A stretch of DNA of 14,525 bases from an uncultured Flavobacteriaceae bacterium (lineage in GTDB: Bacteria > Bacteroidota > Bacteroidia > Flavobacteriales > Flavobacteriaceae), in contig CAMZLT010000024.1 in the NCBI GenBank assembly GCA_947311745.1, positions 1 through 14,525 on the forward strand, written 5' to 3'. The notes beneath the pieces are model-generated. The model made no database searches, was not told the DNA's origin, and saw nothing but the letters and a program-made list of their open reading frames with translations. The position numbers and the translations under genes were made by a program. Positions 7,554 to 14,003 of the stretch are shown one piece after another. Numbering within the stretch: the first letter of the stretch is position 1; each line of letters opens with the position of its first letter.

Positions 7554-8627
7554 ATGAAAAACAACTGGATAATTTTGTTCGTTATATCTTTTTCGATAAG
7601 CGGAATTTCACAAAATGCAAAAACAAAGAGATTTACTTTTTCCAAAAAGACAGTAAAACAATTAGTACAATTACCTCTTAAATGTGTAGAAACCGAATTT
7701 CCTAATAAATTAAGTCAAGTTATTGGTGATGAAAGTTGTCTTAAAACACCAAAGGAATTACATCCTTCTTTTTTTGGTTGCTTTGATTGGCATTCTGCTG
7801 TTCACGGACATTGGTCTTTGGTTAAATTATTGAAAGATAATCCTAAAATGGAAAGCTATTCTGAAATTATGAGAATCTTAAAAAATCATATAAATAAAGA
7901 AAATATAGCTATCGAATTAAAATATTTTGATGATAAATACAATAAAAATTACGAACGTACTTATGGTTGGGCTTGGCTTTTAAAATTAGCCGAAGAACTA
8001 CATACTTGGCAAACAAAAGATGCAAGAGTTTTAGAAAAAGATTTGCAACCATTAACCGATTTAATAGTAAATAAGTATATTGCGTTCTTACCAAAATTAA
8101 ACTATCCTATTCGTGTAGGAACACATACTAATACTGCTTTCGGACTTAATTTTGCATACGATTACGCAAATACATTGCATAATGTAAAATTACAAAAAGC
8201 AATAACAAAAAGAGCTTTGTATTTTTATAAAAACGATGCTAACTGTCCGATAAATTGGGAACCAAGTGGAACGGATTTTTTATCCGCATGTTTACAAGAA
8301 GCAACATTAATGCGTAAAATTTTAGGTAAAAAACAATTTACACCTTGGTTAAAACAGTTTTTACCAGAACTTTTAAATAAAAAATACCAATTAACAGTTG
8401 GTGTAGTTAGCGATAGAACAGACGGACATTTAGTACATTTAGATGGTCTTAATTTTTCTAGAGCTTGGTGTTTGAATGAAATGGCACGAGATATTCCTGA
8501 ATTAGAACATTTGCATCAGATTGCAAATGAGCATATACGATACTCTTTACCAAATTTAATTGGTGATTCCTACGAAGGTGGTCACTGGTTAGCAACTTTT
8601 GCTATCTATGCAATAGATTCTCAATAA
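7554..8627 (+). CDS. Exported DUF2891 family protein
   Basis: The 357-residue product carries an N-terminal signal peptide (about 1-20, MKNNWIILFVISFSISGISQ), so it is likely periplasmic or exported. I assign it to DUF2891 from the conserved blocks DWHSAVHGHW (78-87), YERTYGWAW (133-141), GTHTNTAFGL (189-198), EPSGTDFLS (236-244) and HLDGLNFSRAW (295-305). The whole protein is helical with repeated His, Trp and Glu clusters, consistent with an alpha/alpha toroid such as those in glycosidases and epimerases. No enzymatic activity is established for the family that I can name. It has its own promoter candidate and ends 4 bases from the convergent ArsC-family gene, leaving no room for a dedicated terminator. 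Confidence 0.82.
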   Translation: MKNNWIILFVISFSISGISQNAKTKRFTFSKKTVKQLVQLPLKCVETEFPNKLSQVIGDESCLKTPKELHPSFFGCFDWHSAVHGHWSLVKLLKDNPKMESYSEIMRILKNHINKENIAIELKYFDDKYNKNYERTYGWAWLLKLAEELHTWQTKDARVLEKDLQPLTDLIVNKYIAFLPKLNYPIRVGTHTNTAFGLNFAYDYANTLHNVKLQKAITKRALYFYKNDANCPINWEPSGTDFLSACLQEATLMRKILGKKQFTPWLKQFLPELLNKKYQLTVGVVSDRTDGHLVHLDGLNFSRAWCLNEMARDIPELEHLHQIANEHIRYSLPNLIGDSYEGGHWLATFAIYAIDSQ

Positions 8628-8631
8628 TCTA

Positions 8632-8979
8632 TTAATCTTTTAGCAAATCCATAATATTTTCAGGAGGTCTGCCTAGAACTGCCTTATTGTCTTTTATAAC
8701 AATTGGTCTTTCTATTAATTTCGGATTTTCAACCATAGCATTTATAATTTCGGCATCGGTTAATTCTTTGCCTTTATATTTTTCTTTCCAAATTTTTTCA
8801 CCTTTTCGTACTAATTGTATTGGTTTTATGCCTAACATGGCAATTATTTCTTTTAATTCAAATTTTGAAGGCGTGTTTTCTAAATAGTGTACGGTTTCAA
8901 AAGTTACTTTTGCTTCTTGTAAAATCTGCAATCCTTGTCTGCTTTTACTACAACGGTTATTGTGAAATATTTTTATCAT
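8632..8979 (-). CDS. arsC: ArsC-family arsenate reductase (glutaredoxin type)
   Basis: This 115-residue protein has the ArsC/Spx thioredoxin fold and the length of glutaredoxin-dependent arsenate reductases. HNNRCSKSR (6-14) provides nucleophile Cys10. Arg58, Arg91 (ERPIVI) and Arg104 (LGRPPENI) fall at positions corresponding to the arginine triad of the plasmid R773 enzyme. The reaction would be reduction of arsenate to arsenite in the cytoplasm. No ars regulator, arsenite pump or Acr3 is in the window, so the physiological substrate is not proved; small ArsC homologues can have other redox roles. It is divergent from the LysE-family gene, sharing a 59-base promoter region, and converges tail to tail on the DUF2891 gene. 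Confidence 0.83.
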   Translation of the reverse strand: MIKIFHNNRCSKSRQGLQILQEAKVTFETVHYLENTPSKFELKEIIAMLGIKPIQLVRKGEKIWKEKYKGKELTDAEIINAMVENPKLIERPIVIKDNKAVLGRPPENIMDLLKD

Positions 8980-8999
8980 GATAATTCTGTTTTTTTATA

Positions 9000-9007
9000 C
9001 AAAGATA
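9000..9007 (-). promoter_or_regulatory. -7 promoter element for the arsC-family gene
   Basis: The minus strand reads TATCTTTG, a perfect TAnnTTTG match, ending 20 bases before the ATG at 8979. It lies back to back with the plus-strand element at 9010-9017. Confidence 0.6.
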
Positions 9008-9009
9008 AC

Positions 9010-9017
9010 TATTTTTA
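9010..9017 (+). promoter_or_regulatory. -7 element candidate for the LysE-family gene
   Basis: TATTTTTA matches TAnnTTTG except for the final base and lies 21 bases before the TTG start at 9039. Only two bases separate it from the divergent element for the arsC-family gene. Confidence 0.42.
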
Positions 9018-9038
9018 CCTTTTATAAATTATTTCATT

Positions 9039-9656
9039 TTGCAGATTGATACTATTTTATCTTTTTTATTTGCAGCGTCACTATTAACAGTGATGCCAGG
9101 TCCTGATATTATTTTTGTTTTGGCTCAAAGTGTTGGTTTGGGTAAAAAGTACGGAATTGTAACGAGTTTAGGATTGGTTTCTGGTATTTTGATACATACT
9201 AGTTTGATTGCTTTAGGTGTTTCGGAAGCGATTAAACAATCGGAATTCGTTTTCTTAGCAATTAAAATTTTTGGAGCTTTATATTTATTTTATCTAGCAT
9301 ATAAAGTTTATAAATCACCTGCTAAAATAGTGTTACTTTCTAGTGAAATGGAAAAACAGAAGTTTTATGTATTGTTTAAACGAGGTTTTTTTATGAATGT
9401 GTTGAATCCTAAAGTTACGATATTTTTTTTAGCTTTTTTTCCTAATTTTATTAATGTAGAACAAGGTAATATGGTATATCAAATTTACTTCTTGGGTTTT
9501 TTATTTATGGTACAAGCATTTTTTATTTTTTCAATTGTTTCGGTGGTTTCCGATAGATTAACTGTTTTTTTAAGAGAAAGTAAAAACTTTGCTGGTTATT
9601 TAAAGATTTTTCAAATAATTGTATTTATAGGAATCGGAGTTTTTATTTTAATTTAA
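9039..9656 (+). CDS. LysE/RhtB family amino-acid exporter
   Basis: The frame of 205 codons opens with TTG at 9039. No ATG exists between the in-frame stop TAA (9006-9008) and codon 19, and family members begin about 18 residues before the MPGPD motif, so TTG (or the adjacent ATT at 9036) is the start. MPGPD (19-23) and the block RGFFMNVLNPKVTIFFLAFFP (115-135) are diagnostic of the LysE/RhtB translocators. About six membrane helices are present. These carriers export amino acids, homoserine lactones or related compounds across the inner membrane; the substrate is not predictable. It is divergent from the arsC-family gene and 62 bases upstream of the HMG-CoA lyase gene on the same strand. Confidence 0.87.
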   Translation: MQIDTILSFLFAASLLTVMPGPDIIFVLAQSVGLGKKYGIVTSLGLVSGILIHTSLIALGVSEAIKQSEFVFLAIKIFGALYLFYLAYKVYKSPAKIVLLSSEMEKQKFYVLFKRGFFMNVLNPKVTIFFLAFFPNFINVEQGNMVYQIYFLGFLFMVQAFFIFSIVSVVSDRLTVFLRESKNFAGYLKIFQIIVFIGIGVFILI

Positions 9657-9718
9657 TTTAATGTACTTTTACAAGAGTTTTTGAATAGTACTAAAAAGCA
9701 CTTCCCGAAAGGAAAATA

Positions 9719-10579
9719 ATGAACAGAAAAGTCAAAATAATTGAGTGTCCACGAGATGCAATGCAAGGAATAAAATCACATTTTATTGCTACGGAGGATA
9801 AGGCAAAATATATCAATTCGTTGTTACGTGTTGGTTTTGATACCATTGATTTTGGTAGTTTTGTATCGCCAAAAGCAATTCCGCAAATGCGTGATACAGC
9901 TGCAGTTTTATCTAAATTAGATTTGCAAAATACAGTAAGTAAATTACTGGCAATCGTAGCAAATGTACGAGGAGCAGAGGGTGCTAGTGTGTTTGATGAA
10001 ATTGATTATTTAGGGTTTCCGTTTTCCATTTCAGAGAATTTTCAAATGCGAAATACTGGTAAAACGATTACCGAATCTTTTACTGCTTTAGATACGATTT
10101 TAAATATTGCAATTAAGACAAATAAAAAAGTTGTAGCGTATTTGTCTATGGGTTTTGGAAATCCGTATGGTGATATTTGGAATGTAGATATTGTTGCAAA
10201 TTATACCGAAAAATTAGCAAAAATGGGTGTGGAAATTTTGTCTTTGTCGGACACTATTGGCGTTGCAGATGGTAAAACTATTTCGTATTTGTTTGCAAAT
10301 TTAATTCCACTTTATCCAAAAATTGAATTTGGTGCACATTTACATACTACGCCAAGTACTTGGCATGAAAAAGTGTCGGCTGCTTACCAAGCTGGTTGCA
10401 ATCGTTTTGACGGAGCAATAAAAGGTTTTGGTGGTTGTCCGATGGCAAAAGATGAGCTAACAGGCAACATGCCTACCGAAAAGTTACTTAGTTATTTTAC
10501 GCAACAAAAAGCAGATATTGGTATTAAACCAATGGCTTTTGAATCTGCTTATAATGCAGCTTTGGATGTGTTTTATTAA
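9719..10579 (+). CDS. Hydroxymethylglutaryl-CoA lyase
   Basis: The 286-residue TIM-barrel protein belongs to the HMGL-like family, cleaving 3-hydroxy-3-methylglutaryl-CoA to acetoacetate and acetyl-CoA in leucine breakdown. ECPRDAMQG (9-17) gives the substrate-binding Arg12 and metal ligand Asp13. FVSPKAIPQM (48-57) is the HMG-CoA lyase block. The metal-binding pair is HLH (207-209), the catalytic cysteine lies in the glycine-rich loop GFGGCPMA (236-243), and the conserved Asn is in TGN (250). The length fits short bacterial and mitochondrial-type enzymes. Unusually for this window, a Shine-Dalgarno-like AAAGGA (9708-9713) sits five bases before the ATG. A weak TACTTTTA element (9664-9671) could be its promoter; otherwise it is co-transcribed with the LysE-family gene. 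No other leucine catabolism genes are in view. Confidence 0.9.
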   Translation: MNRKVKIIECPRDAMQGIKSHFIATEDKAKYINSLLRVGFDTIDFGSFVSPKAIPQMRDTAAVLSKLDLQNTVSKLLAIVANVRGAEGASVFDEIDYLGFPFSISENFQMRNTGKTITESFTALDTILNIAIKTNKKVVAYLSMGFGNPYGDIWNVDIVANYTEKLAKMGVEILSLSDTIGVADGKTISYLFANLIPLYPKIEFGAHLHTTPSTWHEKVSAAYQAGCNRFDGAIKGFGGCPMAKDELTGNMPTEKLLSYFTQQKADIGIKPMAFESAYNAALDVFY

Positions 10580-10651
10580 TTCATGATTATAGTATTAACT
10601 GCAAAAGTTACCACCATGTTATTGTTTTTAATTAAAGCACAGTAAATCAAA

Positions 10652-10714
10652 TTATTTATTTAGCAATTTAACAATATCCAAATTTGAGTAGGGGGTGAAA
10701 TTATCCGTATTCAT
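10652..10714 (-). pseudogene. 20-codon reading frame, possible gene remnant or small protein
   Basis: On the minus strand an ATG (10712-10714) opens 20 codons that end in TAA at 10652-10654. The peptide starts MNTDNFTPYSNLDIVKLL, a coding-like composition. I recall flavobacterial proteins that start with a similar Y-S-N-x-x-L(L)-x-I-(L/I) segment followed by a longer domain, which would make this a decayed or truncated 5' end, but that is a memory-based inference. No continuation in another frame is evident before the lyase gene, which converges on it. It could be chance. Confidence 0.22.
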
Positions 10715-10774
10715 TTGCTTTGTTTCAAAAAAACTAAAAAATACTAAAGTATTTTCAAGGGTTTAAAATTTCAC
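10695..10774. repeat. Nested inverted repeats between convergent genes, possible weak bidirectional terminator
   Basis: An outer pair GTGAAATT (10695-10702) and AATTTCAC (10767-10774) encloses an inner hairpin with arms AAAATAC (10738-10744) and GTATTTT (10749-10755) around a TAAA loop. The inner stem is A+T-rich and lacks a long T-run. It lies between the convergent lyase and ZIP-transporter genes, where a bidirectional terminator would be expected. The rest of the 234-base gap shows nothing clear beyond the small reading frame described separately. Confidence 0.3.
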
Positions 10775-10813
10775 ATCTAAATAAAGCGAATTTTATGATT
10801 TTTTGCGGTTAAA

Positions 10814-11488
10814 TTACAAACTTAAAAAAGCAATTGCAAACCCTAAAATTATGGCTATAAATTTTTTAAGACTAAAATGATGATTTTCATTCGTTTCAAA
10901 AAGAATAATACTTGAAATATGGATAAATATTCCGATAATAATCGCTGTAATTTCAGTAGTGTACTTGGTTAAAAACGAAATTTTATCAAAAATAGCATAT
11001 CCTAACGGACTCATTATTGCAAAACTAGTTAGAAGTCCGATAATAATGTATTTGCTTAATTTTGTTTGAATTAAAAATGTGGTTAAAATTATTGCAACTG
11101 GTATTTTATGTATAAATATTGCCCAAACTAAGGGTTGTAATGTTTTTGATGCTAACGGAATTCCTTCAAAAAATGCATGAATACCTAAACCTACAAATAA
11201 CAACCACGGAATTTTGGTAACTTTTCCGTGAATGTGCACATGACCATGTTCTGCTCCTTTTGAAAAATATTCTAAAATAGATTGAATAAAAATTCCTATT
11301 AATATATAAACTCCTGTTTTTGCATCGGACTTTTCATATACTTCTGGTAAGAGATGTAAAATGGTTACCGATAATAAATAAGCACCACTAAAAGCTAATA
11401 AAAACTGAATAAACCCTTTACTTGGCTTGGTGTATAACACTATTGTTGCACCTATTAAAACTGCTGTTATTAATATTAAATATACCAT
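10814..11488 (-). CDS. ZIP family divalent metal transporter
   Basis: The product has 224 residues and about eight hydrophobic helices, as in ZIP transporters that bring zinc, iron or manganese into the cytoplasm. The helix-4 signature HAFFEGIPL (104-112) supplies metal ligands His104 and Glu108, and helix 5 has HKIPVA (127-132), where many relatives have HxxPE, so one acidic ligand is replaced. A histidine cluster HGHVHIHG (81-88) sits in the variable loop between helices 3 and 4. The length is slightly short of typical bacterial ZupT-type members. Its ATG lies one base after the stop of the methyltransferase gene on the same strand, so the two are co-transcribed; a functional link is not obvious. 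Confidence 0.82.
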   Translation of the reverse strand: MVYLILITAVLIGATIVLYTKPSKGFIQFLLAFSGAYLLSVTILHLLPEVYEKSDAKTGVYILIGIFIQSILEYFSKGAEHGHVHIHGKVTKIPWLLFVGLGIHAFFEGIPLASKTLQPLVWAIFIHKIPVAIILTTFLIQTKLSKYIIIGLLTSFAIMSPLGYAIFDKISFLTKYTTEITAIIIGIFIHISSIILFETNENHHFSLKKFIAIILGFAIAFLSL

Positions 11489-11489
11489 T

Positions 11490-12221
11490 TTATTTTTCTA
11501 AAACTAAAATTAAACGCTTAGAGGTTTCTTTGTTAAACGGCTGTAGTTGATAGTCGCCAAAAGTGTGCTTTAATTTTAAATTTGCAGCTAAAATATATTC
11601 TTTTATGGTTTCTAAAGTTAAGCACTGTACTTTTTCGGTAAAATGAAACGAATCTACACCAATTTTAAATCGTATGTTTTTAATTATTTTGTTGTTTTCA
11701 ATATGTCTTGTAATAGCAAACGGGATATCATTTTTCACAACTGTTTCCTTTGCTACTAATTGTTTTTTTACGGCAATAACATTCATAAAATCAATTACCG
11801 CAATGCCGTTTGGTTTTAATCCGTTTTTAATATTTTGAAGTACTTTTATGTTTGTTTCATCATCATTAAAATATCCAAAACTCGTAAAGAGATTAAAAAT
11901 AGCATCAAATTTTTCTGAAAACGGATTTCGCATATCGTGTTCGGAAAACGATAAGCCATCTTTTTCAAAATTTTTAGCAAATTGAATACTGTTTTTTGAT
12001 AAATCTACTCCTTTTACTTGAAAACCAATTTTGTTTAAAAAAACAGCATGCCTTCCTTTACCACAAGCCAAATCTAAAATGTAACTATTTTCTTTAAGTT
12101 TTAAAAAAGAAACTAGGTTTTTCATAAAATTCTGAGCCTCATTATAATCTCTATCTTTATATAAAATATGGTAATATTCCGAGTCAAACCAATCTACAAA
12201 CCATTCTTTCGTTTTTTTCAT
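11490..12221 (-). CDS. Class I SAM-dependent methyltransferase
   Basis: The 243-residue protein opens with WFDSEYYHILYKDRD (11-25), a lead-in seen in a flavobacterial group of small methyltransferases. SAM motif I is ILDLACGKGRHA (48-59), motif II ends at GVDLS (71-75), and the FDAIFNLFTSFGYF segment (105-118) corresponds to motif IV; NGLKPNGIAVIDF (133-145) is the post-III strand. The region 150-230 is a beta-rich insert that likely determines the substrate, which I cannot name. It is the first gene of a two-gene leftward unit with the ZIP transporter and is divergent from the RlmL-type gene, with 72 bases between them. A minus-strand TAATTTTG (12226-12233) lies only 4 bases before its start. 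Confidence 0.82.
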   Translation of the reverse strand: MKKTKEWFVDWFDSEYYHILYKDRDYNEAQNFMKNLVSFLKLKENSYILDLACGKGRHAVFLNKIGFQVKGVDLSKNSIQFAKNFEKDGLSFSEHDMRNPFSEKFDAIFNLFTSFGYFNDDETNIKVLQNIKNGLKPNGIAVIDFMNVIAVKKQLVAKETVVKNDIPFAITRHIENNKIIKNIRFKIGVDSFHFTEKVQCLTLETIKEYILAANLKLKHTFGDYQLQPFNKETSKRLILVLEK

Positions 12222-12225
12222 TTTA

Positions 12226-12233
12226 CAAAATTA
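12226..12233 (-). promoter_or_regulatory. Possible -7 element for the methyltransferase/ZIP unit
   Basis: The minus strand reads TAATTTTG, a perfect TAnnTTTG match, but it ends only 4 bases before the ATG at 12221, so transcripts would be nearly leaderless. A one-mismatch alternative lies at 12234-12241. Confidence 0.25.
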
Positions 12234-12266
12234 CAAATTTTAAATAGATTATTGATTTGGTAAGAG

Positions 12267-12274
12267 TATCTTTG
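12267..12274 (+). promoter_or_regulatory. -7 promoter element for the RlmL-type methyltransferase gene
   Basis: TATCTTTG is a perfect TAnnTTTG match located 19 bases before the ATG at 12294, the same spacing as other promoters in this window. Confidence 0.6.
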
Positions 12275-12293
12275 TGCTTGAAATTAAAATAAA

Positions 12294-13454
12294 ATGAGTC
12301 AAAATTTTAAAATGGTTGCCAAGACCTTATTTGGTTTAGAGCCAATACTGGCAAAAGAATTAAAAAATTTAGGAGCAATAAAAGTACAAGAAGGCGTTCG
12401 TAATGTTAGTTTTTATGGTGATTCTGGTTTTATGTATAAGGCAAATTTAGCCTTGCGTACTGCAATACGAATTTTAAAACCATTTACTTCGTTTAAAGTA
12501 CAAAACGAACAAGATTTGTATAACGGAATTAAAAATATATATTGGGAAGACTTTTTATTTCACGATAAAACTTTTGCTATAACTGCAACTTTAAGTACCG
12601 ATTTATTTTCGCATTCGCATTATGTAGCGTTAAAAACAAAAGATGCTATTGCCGATTATTTTAGAGAAAAATACAATAAAAGACCAAGTGTAGATTTAGA
12701 TTATCCGAATTTGAATATAGATATTCATATTGCTAAAAATATATGTACAGTTTCTTTTGATAGTTCTGGACAGTCTTTACACAAAAGAGGATATAAAAGT
12801 TCTACCAATATTGCACCAATTAATGAAGTTCTAGCAGCAGGTTTGGTACTTTTATCCGGTTATGATGGTACGCAGCATTTTATAGATCCCATGTGTGGAA
12901 GTGGTACTATTTTGATAGAAGCAGCAATGATTGCATTAAATATTCCTGCAAATATTAATCGTAAAGAATTTGCTTTTGAAAATTGGCAAGGTTTTGATCC
13001 TGATTTATTTGAGAAAATTCAAGAATCCTTATTAAAAAAAGTAAGAGAAATTGACAAGCAAATTATTGGTTATGATAAAGCACCAAGTGCTGTTAGAAAA
13101 GCACAAGATAATATTGCTAATGCACAATTATCGGATTTTATTAAAATAGAAAGACAAGATTTTTTTACTTCTGAAAAAGTAATTGATGGTAAAACAATTG
13201 TCTTGTTTAATCCTCCTTACGGAGAGCGTTTACAAGTAAATGTACCTGTTTTTTACAAACGAATTGGCGATACATTAAAGCAAGGATATACCGATACCGA
13301 TGCTTGGTTAATAACTTCCGACTTAGAGGAAGGTATTAAAAATGTGGGGCTTAGAACTTCTAAACGAATTCCGCTTTTTAACGGAAAATTAGCCTGTCGT
13401 TTTGTAAAATACGAAATGTATAAAGGAAGTAAAAAGACTAAAAAAATAGGTTAA
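12294..13454 (+). CDS. THUMP-domain class I SAM-dependent RNA methyltransferase (RlmL N-terminal type)
   Basis: The 386-residue protein has an N-terminal ferredoxin-like and THUMP RNA-binding region (about 1-155; MVAKTLFGLEPILAKEL at 7-23) followed by a UPF0020-type methyltransferase domain. The linker SLHKRGYK (161-168) is conserved in this family. Motif I is DPMCGSGTILIEAA (198-211), GYDKAP (259-264) binds the SAM ribose, and NPPYGERL (306-313) is the catalytic motif IV for N-methylation of a base. Relatives include the N-terminal half of E. coli RlmL, which makes m2G2445 in 23S rRNA; the C-terminal RlmK half is absent, as is usual for this stand-alone form. The site in this organism is inferred. 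The basic tail KGSKKTKK is typical. Confidence 0.9.
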   Translation: MSQNFKMVAKTLFGLEPILAKELKNLGAIKVQEGVRNVSFYGDSGFMYKANLALRTAIRILKPFTSFKVQNEQDLYNGIKNIYWEDFLFHDKTFAITATLSTDLFSHSHYVALKTKDAIADYFREKYNKRPSVDLDYPNLNIDIHIAKNICTVSFDSSGQSLHKRGYKSSTNIAPINEVLAAGLVLLSGYDGTQHFIDPMCGSGTILIEAAMIALNIPANINRKEFAFENWQGFDPDLFEKIQESLLKKVREIDKQIIGYDKAPSAVRKAQDNIANAQLSDFIKIERQDFFTSEKVIDGKTIVLFNPPYGERLQVNVPVFYKRIGDTLKQGYTDTDAWLITSDLEEGIKNVGLRTSKRIPLFNGKLACRFVKYEMYKGSKKTKKIG

Positions 13455-13489
13455 ATATAAAAGTAAGGGAAAAGGTATAAAAAGGTATC
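13455..13489 (+). repeat. 35-base direct repeat, copy A
   Basis: This copy starts ATATAAAAGTAAGGGAA and ends with TATAAAAAGGTATC. Aligned without gaps to copy B at 13694-13728 it matches at 31 of 35 positions; the differences are at positions 11, 12, 18 and 21. It begins directly after the RlmL-type gene's stop codon. Confidence 0.85.
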
Positions 13490-13506
13490 TTGAATTGTTT
13501 TAATTA

Positions 13507-13520
13507 TTCCCAACTTTTAT
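13507..13520 (-). repeat. Inverted partial copy of the 35-base repeat
   Basis: TTCCCAACTTTTAT is the reverse complement of the ATAAAAGTTGGGGAA part of copy B (13696-13710) with one base deleted. It can also pair with copy A (13457-13471) through 8 and 5 base pairs around a small internal loop, forming a hairpin just after the RlmL-type gene. Confidence 0.6.
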
Positions 13521-13602
13521 AGTTGACCAAAAAAATGTAATGATACCAAATGCATTTATCTTTTAGCTCAATTGAAAATTAACTATTTTTTCTTTAGATA
13601 AA

Positions 13603-13683
13603 ATGCTATGTCATTTTGATGCAACAGGACTTTACTACCCAATATTAGGTTACGAACCCCTTATTAGGTTCTTTACTACTTAA
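13603..13683 (+). other. 26-codon open reading frame with coding-like composition
   Basis: ATG 13603 opens 26 codons ending in TAA at 13681-13683; the peptide contains LYYPILGYEPLIRFF, an unusual composition for random A+T-rich DNA. It overlaps the nested repeats at 13630-13679, and the frame is open for 9 codons further upstream. It may be a fragment of a decayed gene. No family is recognised. Confidence 0.15.
13630..13679 (+). repeat. Interleaved short direct repeats
   Basis: CTTTACTAC occurs at 13630-13638 and 13671-13679, and TATTAGGTT at 13643-13651 and 13662-13670, giving a nearly mirrored order of units. A GGTT-ACG-AACC inverted repeat overlaps the first TATTAGGTT. Confidence 0.6.
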
Positions 13684-13693
13684 CATGGGGCAG

Positions 13694-13728
13694 ATATAAA
13701 AGTTGGGGAAGAGTTATAAAAAGGTATC
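13694..13728 (+). repeat. 35-base direct repeat, copy B
   Basis: This copy starts ATATAAAAGTTGGGGAA and ends with TATAAAAAGGTATC, 239 bases downstream of copy A and 31/35 identical to it. The flanks of the two copies are not alike, so the repeat unit itself seems to be 35 bases. Confidence 0.85.
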
Positions 13729-13887
13729 CCATTTTGTGCATGTAAAATAATTAATCTAACTTTACAACAGGTTTATATCACAGCAATATCGCTTTGGCGA
13801 AACTGCGGATATAAAGCCATTGCCAGTGATCCTCCTACTGAAAAAATTCCGTTGAATATTTTCGCTAATGTAGGGATAGAATGGTAG
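13720..13887 (+). pseudogene. Start-less open frame, possible 3' remnant of a gene or repeated element
   Basis: After the stop TAA at 13717-13719 this frame stays open to TAG at 13885-13887 (55 sense codons) with no ATG, GTG or plausible TTG start early in it. The last 36 residues have a protein-like composition, including LWRNCGYKAIASDPPTEK and IPLNIFANVGIEW. The local base composition is more G+C-rich than the surroundings. It could be the tail of a decayed gene or part of an intergenic repeat family that happens to be open. I do not recognise a protein family. Confidence 0.25.
13786..13812. repeat. Hairpin with one bulged base
   Basis: ATATCGC (13786-13792) pairs with GC-GATAT (13805-13812, with G13807 bulged) around a 12-base loop. 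An alternative compact stem TCGC/GCGA with a TTTG loop lies inside at 13789-13800. No T-run follows, so it is not a standard terminator. Confidence 0.4.
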
Positions 13888-14003
13888 AAAAATGAGAAAA
13901 AAGTAAAAACATAACTAATTGATAATCAGCAAATAATTTTAACGTTAGTTGGAATTAAAAAAAGAACTGAATTCAATAGATTAAATGAAAACAAGATCAA
14001 AGA

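Larger units (their letters stand above)
13455..14003. other. 549-base gene-poor stretch with repeats and coding-like fragments
   Basis: No complete gene of normal size is found here on either strand. It contains a pair of 35-base direct repeats, a partial inverted copy, smaller nested repeats (13630-13679), a hairpin (13786-13812), a start-less open frame (13720-13887) and a short frame at 13603-13683. The sequence TTTTAACGTTAGTTGGAATT lies at 13937-13956, with the TAATTTTA (13934-13941) as a weak promoter candidate for the next gene. The mosaic structure suggests decay or insertion of accessory DNA. Confidence 0.6.

Noticed and set aside
8632..9656. An arsenic resistance operon formed by the ArsC-family and LysE-family genes
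   Set aside because: The two genes are divergent, LysE proteins export amino acids rather than arsenite, and no ArsR, ArsB, Acr3 or ArsM is present.
9663..9714. Inverted repeats GTACT/AGTAC and TTCC/GGAA between the LysE-family and lyase genes, as a terminator or riboswitch
   Set aside because: The stems are only 4-5 base pairs with a 19-base loop or a small loop over the ribosome binding site, and no T-run follows, so neither claim is supported.
13937..13956. TTTTAACGTTAGTTGGAATT with the nearby 13786-13812 bulged hairpin as an integron attC site
   Set aside because: The GTT-R-R-R-Y core is matched only imperfectly (GTTAGTT), no paired RYYYAAC box at the right distance is seen, and there is no integrase in the window.
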